The notes under the pieces: model-generated | Seen by the model: the letters and a program-made list of their open reading frames with translations, nothing else | Told to the model about the DNA's origin: nothing | The model's database searches: none | Translations under genes and position numbers: made by a program | In this document: piece after piece, positions 59,399 to 64,000 of the stretch | Position numbering within the stretch: position 1 is the first letter of the stretch | How the letters are laid out: every line of letters begins with the position of its first letter | Assembly: GCA_002335425.1 (NCBI GenBank) | Contig: DDCB01000034.1 | Span: forward strand, 1 to 64,000 | Source: Chthonomonas sp. UBA2017 | Lineage (GTDB): Bacteria > Armatimonadota > Fimbriimonadia > Fimbriimonadales > Fimbriimonadaceae | Length of the DNA: 64,000 bases | Reading direction: 5' to 3'

Positions 59399-60015
59399 CC
59401 TCGAATGTCACCAACGCGCCTCAGCCCGGGAACCTTGGGCCTTCGGGGGTCCAAAGCCGCATCCGAGAACTTCAAGGCCGAATTGCCCGTTTGAGTCCGC
59501 CCAGATCTCCGGCCGAATCGTTTGAGTCGTCGTTGGGCAGCGGCTTGACCGGTGATCTGAATTCCGGAGCCGCAGGATTTCGACCGATGAATCCGATGTC
59601 GCCCGGACTCGAAGTTTCGATCGTCGGGGCCCCCGACTCTTTGCAGACCATGATCGCCCAGGTAGCCGAGCGGCATGGCCTCGATCCGGCAGTTTTGGAG
59701 GCCCTCGTCTGGGCCGAAAGCTCGTTCAATCCGGCGGCTCGCTCGCCGAAAGGGGCGATGGGCTTGACTCAGCTCATGCCGGCAACGGCCCGATCTTTGG
59801 GCGTCACGGACCCGTTTGATCCGGCCCAAAATTTAGAAGGAGGGGCCAAGTATTTGGCTCAGATGTTGAAACAGTTTAAGGGCGACATTCGCCTGGCGCT
59901 GGCCGGATATAACGCCGGGCCCGGCAAAGTTCGACAACACGGCGGGGTGCCGCCCTACCGGGAGACCCAAGCCTATATTGACAAGATTCTCACCCGCGCC
60001 GGAGTTCAGCCATGA
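59395..60015 (+). CDS. Lytic transglycosylase (SLT domain) in flagellar operon
   Basis: The 206-residue product has a disordered first 80 residues and a C-terminal SLT domain. The catalytic Glu is in ALVWAESSFNP, followed by GAMGLTQLMPATA and ALAGYNAGPGKV. It likely cuts peptidoglycan to let the rod pass, as FlgJ or PleA do in other bacteria. No signal peptide is visible, so it may leave through the flagellar export gate, which is inference. The ATG overlaps the fliJ stop (ATGA). Confidence 0.92.
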   Translation: MTSNVTNAPQPGNLGPSGVQSRIRELQGRIARLSPPRSPAESFESSLGSGLTGDLNSGAAGFRPMNPMSPGLEVSIVGAPDSLQTMIAQVAERHGLDPAVLEALVWAESSFNPAARSPKGAMGLTQLMPATARSLGVTDPFDPAQNLEGGAKYLAQMLKQFKGDIRLALAGYNAGPGKVRQHGGVPPYRETQAYIDKILTRAGVQP

Positions 60016-60488
60016 AAAAGGCGCTTCTGATTGGACTCCCGGTCTTGCTGATCGGGGCGGTGATCGGGCTCGGCGTTCTAGGCATCGTGCCGATCCCCGG
60101 CCTCAGCCCGAAAAAAAAGCCGGGGGCGAACCTTTATGCCGCTAACAAGATGTACGGCGAGGCGAAGGAGGCACTCCCCGAAAAGCCGAAAGCGATCGCC
60201 CGAGCGGCGCCCCCCAAGCCCAAACCGGCCCCCCCGGTCAAAGAGAAACCCCAACCGGACCCCGTGCGGGGCGCGAAAAGGCTCGCGAAGCTTTGGAATC
60301 CAATGCAACCCAGCGAAGTCGTCGCCATCACCAAGGACTGGCGAGAGTCCGATCTTGCCCTGGTCTTGAGTCAGATGGAGTCCGAAGCCGCGAGCGCCAT
60401 CCTCGCTGCCCTTGAGCCAGCCCGGGCCTCGCGACTGAGTCGAGAGATTCAAAGGCTCGCTGCCCAACCCCCCGCCGAAACAAACTAA
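60012..60488 (+). CDS. MotE-like flagellar protein
   Basis: A 158-residue product with one N-terminal transmembrane segment (ALLIGLPVLLIGAVIGLGVLG), a Pro/Lys-rich linker, and a C-terminal MgtE_N-like helical unit (LWNPMQPSEVVAITKDWRE, LEPARASRLSREIQ). MotE chaperones MotC in alphaproteobacteria, and similar proteins sit beside fliJ in many phyla. It overlaps the SLT gene (ATGA) and is the last gene of the operon. Confidence 0.75.
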   Translation: MKKALLIGLPVLLIGAVIGLGVLGIVPIPGLSPKKKPGANLYAANKMYGEAKEALPEKPKAIARAAPPKPKPAPPVKEKPQPDPVRGAKRLAKLWNPMQPSEVVAITKDWRESDLALVLSQMESEAASAILAALEPARASRLSREIQRLAAQPPAETN

Positions 60489-60514
60489 TCCGCCGATCCG
60501 AAGAATGCAACGGG

Positions 60515-60520
60515 TATCTT
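60515..60520 (+). promoter_or_regulatory. -10 element (TATCTT) for sdhC
   Basis: GGGTATCTT ends 14 nt before ATG 60535. It is part of a small inverted repeat GGGTA-TCTT-TACCC (60512-60525). Confidence 0.45.
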
Positions 60521-60534
60521 TACCCTTGCGCACC

Positions 60535-61239
60535 ATGGCAGGACGAGAAAACAATTTCTGGCACAAGCTCCACTCGATCACGGGCATCATCCCGATCGGC
60601 TACTACTTGATCCAGCACCTCGCGCTGAACTCCTTTACGATTGCGGGTGAAGACAAGTTCAACGGCGTCATCGCCTTTTTCGAGGGCTTGCCCTTCCACG
60701 TGTTGCTCGTGCTTCAGATCTTTGTCTTGCTGATCCCGATCTTGTTCCACTCGATCTATGGGCTCTTCATCACGAGCCGGGCGGAGATGAATTACTCCGG
60801 AAAGTATCGCTGGAGCGAGAACCTGATGTTCAATTGGCAACGATGGACCGGCATTATTTTGTTCATCGGGATCATCGTCCACGTCGCAACGACGTCGATC
60901 AACTCCAAGATCAACGGCGTCGAGGTCATCCAGTACGCCGCTTGGCAAGAGAAATTGACCAGCTACTTTTATCTGCCGTTGGTTCTCTACATGATCTTTG
61001 TGGCCGCGGCCTGCTACCACCTCAGCTACGGTATTTGGAATTTCTGCATCCGATGGGGCATCACCGTGAGCGACAAAGCGCAAGCGGGCATCAAAAAGTT
61101 CTCCGCCGGCACGTTCGTTCTCTTGGTCCTGATGGGCTGGGGGGCCCTATTTGGCTTCTTGATTCACAAGCCCAAGGGTGCCGCCCCCGAGGTCGCGCCG
61201 CCCGCGGTCTCGGCCTCTTACGCCCCTGAGTCTCGCTAA
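60535..61239 (+). CDS. sdhC: Succinate dehydrogenase/fumarate reductase cytochrome b558 subunit
   Basis: The 234-residue diheme membrane anchor starts MAGRENNFWHKLHS and has five hydrophobic segments. Histidines suited as heme ligands are in HKLHS, LIQHLALN, LFHSIYG, IIVHVATT and CYHLSYG. It transfers electrons between succinate and quinone. No sdhA or sdhB follows, since the next gene is convergent kbl. ATG 60505 is excluded if the TATCTT promoter is used. Confidence 0.9.
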   Translation: MAGRENNFWHKLHSITGIIPIGYYLIQHLALNSFTIAGEDKFNGVIAFFEGLPFHVLLVLQIFVLLIPILFHSIYGLFITSRAEMNYSGKYRWSENLMFNWQRWTGIILFIGIIVHVATTSINSKINGVEVIQYAAWQEKLTSYFYLPLVLYMIFVAAACYHLSYGIWNFCIRWGITVSDKAQAGIKKFSAGTFVLLVLMGWGALFGFLIHKPKGAAPEVAPPAVSASYAPESR

Positions 61240-62435
61240 GCTCGGACGGCGAGTTTGTCTCGCACCCGCTGCAGTGCGGCGAGCGCTTCGCTCAGATCCT
61301 CGGTCGAATGCGCCGCCGAAGGCATCGTCCGCAGGCGAGCTTTGCCCCGGGCGACGGTCGGATAGACAATCGCCAACGCATAGACGCCCTCGTCCCACAA
61401 CATCTTCTCCATCTGCTGAGCGGCAGCCTCGTCTCCGACGTAGATCGGCGTGATCGGGGTCTCGCTCCCCATCGTGTCAAATCCGGCCTCGGCCAGGGAC
61501 TGCTTCCACCAGCGGGTGTTCGCCCAGAGTCGATTCATCGGCTCCGGGTCATTCTCCATCACGTCGAGAGCGGCGATGAGCGCGGCGGCCACGACCGGAG
61601 GATGCGCCGTCGAAAAGAGGTACGGGCGACCTCGTTGGATCAGCCAATCTTTCAGCAGCGCCGAGCCGGCGATGTAGCCGCCGACGACCCCAAGAGCTTT
61701 GCTCAACGTGCCGAGCTGAATATCCACCCGACCGTAGAGGTCAAAGTGCGACGTCGTCCCGGCGCCGTTCTTGCCCAAAACCCCCGAGGCATGTGCGTCG
61801 TCAACCATCACAAAGGCGTTGTACTTTTCGGCAAGCTCCACAATCTGAGGCAACGGAGCGATGTCTCCGTCCATGCTAAAGACCCCGTCGGTGATGATCA
61901 TTCGCTTCTGGAACGACTGCGTCTTCTGGAGAATCTCTTCCAAATGGCCCATGTCTTTGTGGCCAAACACAAACCCTTCGGACTTCTTGTACTTCGCGGG
62001 CGAAAGGCGGACTCCGTCGATGATCGACGCATGATTCAGCTCGTCACTGATGACGACATCTTGATCGGTCAAGACGGCCGGAATACAGCCCGAATTCGCA
62101 GTGAAGCCCCCGGTGAAAACGAGCACCGCCTCGGTGTGTTTGAACTTCGCCAAGCGGGCTTCTAGCTCATCATGGACCTCCATCGTCCCCCCGATCCATC
62201 GAACGGCCCCAGCACCCACCCCCCATCGATCCAACGCCTCATGAGCCGCTTGTCGAACCTGAGGATGGTTCGCCAGACCCAGATAATTGTTGCTGCTGAG
62301 GTTGATGACCTCGCGGCCGCTCATGCGAACGCGGCCCGCGGCAGGAGTCTGCAAAATTTTCGGGGTCTTGTAGAGATGCTGAGCTTTGAGGGTGTCGATC
62401 TGGGCGCCGAGCCACGACTGCAAGCCGTCGTTCAT
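61236..62435 (-). CDS. kbl: 2-amino-3-ketobutyrate CoA ligase (glycine C-acetyltransferase)
   Basis: Kbl uses PLP to convert 2-amino-3-ketobutyrate and CoA into glycine and acetyl-CoA in threonine breakdown. The 399-residue alpha-oxoamine synthase has SSNNYLGLANHP, GGTMEVHDELEARLA, SDELNHASIIDG, VDDAHASGVLG, and PLP Lys in TLSKALGVVGGY. The length matches Kbl. No tdh lies alongside. TTG 62453 is an alternative start. Confidence 0.9.
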   Translation of the reverse strand: MNDGLQSWLGAQIDTLKAQHLYKTPKILQTPAAGRVRMSGREVINLSSNNYLGLANHPQVRQAAHEALDRWGVGAGAVRWIGGTMEVHDELEARLAKFKHTEAVLVFTGGFTANSGCIPAVLTDQDVVISDELNHASIIDGVRLSPAKYKKSEGFVFGHKDMGHLEEILQKTQSFQKRMIITDGVFSMDGDIAPLPQIVELAEKYNAFVMVDDAHASGVLGKNGAGTTSHFDLYGRVDIQLGTLSKALGVVGGYIAGSALLKDWLIQRGRPYLFSTAHPPVVAAALIAALDVMENDPEPMNRLWANTRWWKQSLAEAGFDTMGSETPITPIYVGDEAAAQQMEKMLWDEGVYALAIVYPTVARGKARLRTMPSAAHSTEDLSEALAALQRVRDKLAVRA

Positions 62436-62455
62436 AGCCTCATTGTGCACCAAGC

Positions 62456-63316
62456 TCAGGGGAAAATGAATCGCTCCCGAGCCGGCCCGGTCGTGAAGCG
62501 GCTGGTGACCTCAACCATCTTGCCATCGGGGGATTTGAAGCTCACCTGGGCGATGTACTCCGTTCTCGGCTGGAGCGGCTCGCGAGGAATCAGAAAAGTC
62601 GCGTTGCGAAGCTCGGGATCGTTGCTCGGATGATTGCGAAACACCGCCACCTGCTCACCGCTCGCTGTGGTCAAGCTACTCTTCTCCAACTCGATCTTGC
62701 CAGGCCCGCGGCCAAAGAAAGCGACTACAACCGGGAATCCGACTTCCCCACTCACCCCATGAAGCCGCAGTGGATTCGGCGTCTCGATTCCGTCCCAAGT
62801 CAAGGGGACGCCCGTTTGGCCATCGGCCGGACTGATGATTGTTCCTGGCTCGCCCTTGACCCCAAAATTCAGGCAAGAGTAGTCCCCGGCGAATCCGGCT
62901 CCAAAGTCGATCGCCCCCGGGCGGATCAGAGGAAGCCGGTGGTAGGGCGCGGCGTAATACTGATCCACGATCTCAACGGGCGTGCGCTGACTCTTGCCGA
63001 CGCATTCCGCCACCGGTCCCGAGTACCCGAACGCCTGAGCCCGAGCCGTCGGATCGATCCCAAAGAAACCCGGCTTGCCTTCGGATTGGAGGTGCGTCGG
63101 TTGACGATTGAGCTCCATGTAGCGGGCGTGAGCCTGCGCCGAGCTCATCAAGGCCGTGTCGGCGCGAGCGGCTTCGAGCCCGAGCTCTTTGCGGAGCAGA
63201 TTCAACCGATCCAGGGCCTGGTCCGCAGCGGGGCTAGGACGAAACGGGGCCTCCGCTTGGCCCAGGCAGGCCAAACCGAGGACACACGCCGCCGCCGCCC
63301 CCCACGAGATCGACAT
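62456..63316 (-). CDS. CAP (SCP/PR-1) domain secreted protein
   Basis: The 286-residue product has a signal peptide (AAAACVLGLACLGQAEA). The CAP-like domain (LNLLRKELGLEAARADTALMSSAQAHARYM, read as separate helices) is followed by AECVGKS and YHRLPLIRPGAIDFG. A beta-rich C-terminal domain resembles an Ig-like fold. Function is unknown; CAP proteins vary widely. A TAAAAT nine bases upstream of the ATG suggests a near-leaderless mRNA. Confidence 0.82.
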   Translation of the reverse strand: MSISWGAAAACVLGLACLGQAEAPFRPSPAADQALDRLNLLRKELGLEAARADTALMSSAQAHARYMELNRQPTHLQSEGKPGFFGIDPTARAQAFGYSGPVAECVGKSQRTPVEIVDQYYAAPYHRLPLIRPGAIDFGAGFAGDYSCLNFGVKGEPGTIISPADGQTGVPLTWDGIETPNPLRLHGVSGEVGFPVVVAFFGRGPGKIELEKSSLTTASGEQVAVFRNHPSNDPELRNATFLIPREPLQPRTEYIAQVSFKSPDGKMVEVTSRFTTGPARERFIFP

Positions 63317-63325
63317 TCTTGACCT

Positions 63326-63331
63326 ATTTTA
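63326..63331 (-). promoter_or_regulatory. -10 element (TAAAAT) for the CAP gene
   Basis: TAAAAT on the minus strand ends nine bases before ATG 63316. Confidence 0.5.
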
Positions 63332-63387
63332 CTTACGAAAATCCGATCTGTTGGGATTTTGGACGACGAGCTAGCAATCCTCCGGGT

Positions 63388-64000
63388 CTAATCGGACACT
63401 TTTTCGACCTGCGCTTGGCCCAACAGACTCTCAATCACCGGTCGCCGCCCGATTTCCGATCCGTCGGTCGTGGCGGTCCCGGCTCCAGCCGCCAGTCCCC
63501 ACTGGAGCGCTTGGTCGGGCGAGGCTCCAAGATCCAGTTGCAAGAGCATGCCCCCGATCAAAGAGTCGCCACTTCCGATGGTGCTGCGGGCTTCGACCTG
63601 AGGCGAGCGCCCCCGATAGACCCCTTCGGCGCAGGCCATCACCGCCCCGCCTCGCCCTAGGCTGATAATGGCGTAGCGATCCTCACCGCCCATCTGGTCA
63701 TAAAGTTCACGAGCTGCGTCCAAGGCCGATTCAGGACGGCCGATCGGGTGACCCAAAAGCCGCTCGGCCTCCTTGAGATTCGGCTTAATGAAGTGCGGAC
63801 GGGCTTTCAAGCCCTCGACTTGGGATGGGCCATCGGCATCGAGTACCCACTTCTTCCCCGCAGACTGCGCCATTTCACCAAGGACGCGAAAGGCGTCCGG
63901 AGGAACCCCGGGTGGGAGTGAACCTCCCATCGCGACCCAGGTGCATCGCGGCAAAAAGGTCGAAATCCGGTGCAAAAGAGCCTCCCATTCCGCGGCCGAA
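63388..64000 (-). CDS. PfkB-family sugar kinase (5' end beyond window)
   Basis: The C-terminal 203 residues of a ribokinase-superfamily enzyme. Visible are WVAMGGSLPPGV, FIKPNLKEAERLLG, ISLGRGGAVMA and the anion-hole/catalytic GSGDSLIGGML with its Asp. These fit 1-phosphofructokinase or tagatose-6-phosphate kinase types. The open frame continues to the window edge, so the start is missing. It ends 57 bases before the CAP promoter. Confidence 0.9.
   Translation of the reverse strand, partial: SAAEWEALLHRISTFLPRCTWVAMGGSLPPGVPPDAFRVLGEMAQSAGKKWVLDADGPSQVEGLKARPHFIKPNLKEAERLLGHPIGRPESALDAARELYDQMGGEDRYAIISLGRGGAVMACAEGVYRGRSPQVEARSTIGSGDSLIGGMLLQLDLGASPDQALQWGLAAGAGTATTDGSEIGRRPVIESLLGQAQVEKVSD

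Overview
The window is high-GC, densely packed bacterial DNA. Flagellar genes, an N-acetylmuramoyl-L-alanine amidase, a probable outer-membrane barrel, type IV prepilins and an Sdh cytochrome b558 point to a diderm, flagellated heterotroph. The gene set and protein style resemble Armatimonadota (Fimbriimonadia), but no 16S rRNA is present, so this is an inference.

Layout. 1-11,650: a poly-G tract, tRNA-Arg(UCU), dnaB, guaA and surE, then a four-gene overlapping operon (YfhO-like, VanZ-like, a degenerate phosphoglycerate-mutase homologue, a secreted repeat/HEAT protein), then rpmB with a strong terminator and the initiator tRNA. 11,680-18,500: a polysaccharide locus with four GT4 enzymes, one GT2 enzyme and a small-molecule kinase broken by an 11-bp tandem repeat. 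17,507-23,131: a leftward run headed by hisS (barrel protein, coiled-coil protein, J-like protein, class II aldolase, aquaporin, GT2). 23,207-36,768: greA, a lipoprotein, a possible structured RNA, the amidase, GerMN and PAP2 proteins, a dead ADP-ribosylglycohydrolase homologue, Nudix, signal peptidase I, DUF4446, sigma and anti-sigma, SecG and a CBS-DUF1385 protein. 36,803-44,315: alaS, a CDF transporter, a small accessory island with a retropepsin-like protein, a Dol-P-Glc-synthase-like GT2 and a methyltransferase. 43,485-46,356: the conserved khpB-yidC-yidD-rnpA-rpmH cluster without dnaA. 46,766-49,453: an unusual operon of two prepilins, a Cys-rich secreted protein and a fused VKOR/thioredoxin-like membrane protein. 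49,484-52,561: asnS and deoB. 53,176-60,488: a flagellar operon flgBC-fliEFGHIJ plus a lytic transglycosylase and a MotE-like protein. 60,535-64,000: sdhC, kbl, a CAP protein and a partial PfkB kinase.

Two global features stand out. Many genes have a TANNNT element only 7-14 nt upstream of the start codon and often no Shine-Dalgarno sequence, suggesting widespread leaderless transcription. Start/stop overlaps of the ATGA, GTGA and TTGA type are common, suggesting translational coupling; rnpA appears to use an AUA codon in the same arrangement. The prepilin/disulfide operon differs, with a classical TTGACA-17-TGTATA promoter and an operator-like inverted repeat. It is the best candidate here for a poorly described system.
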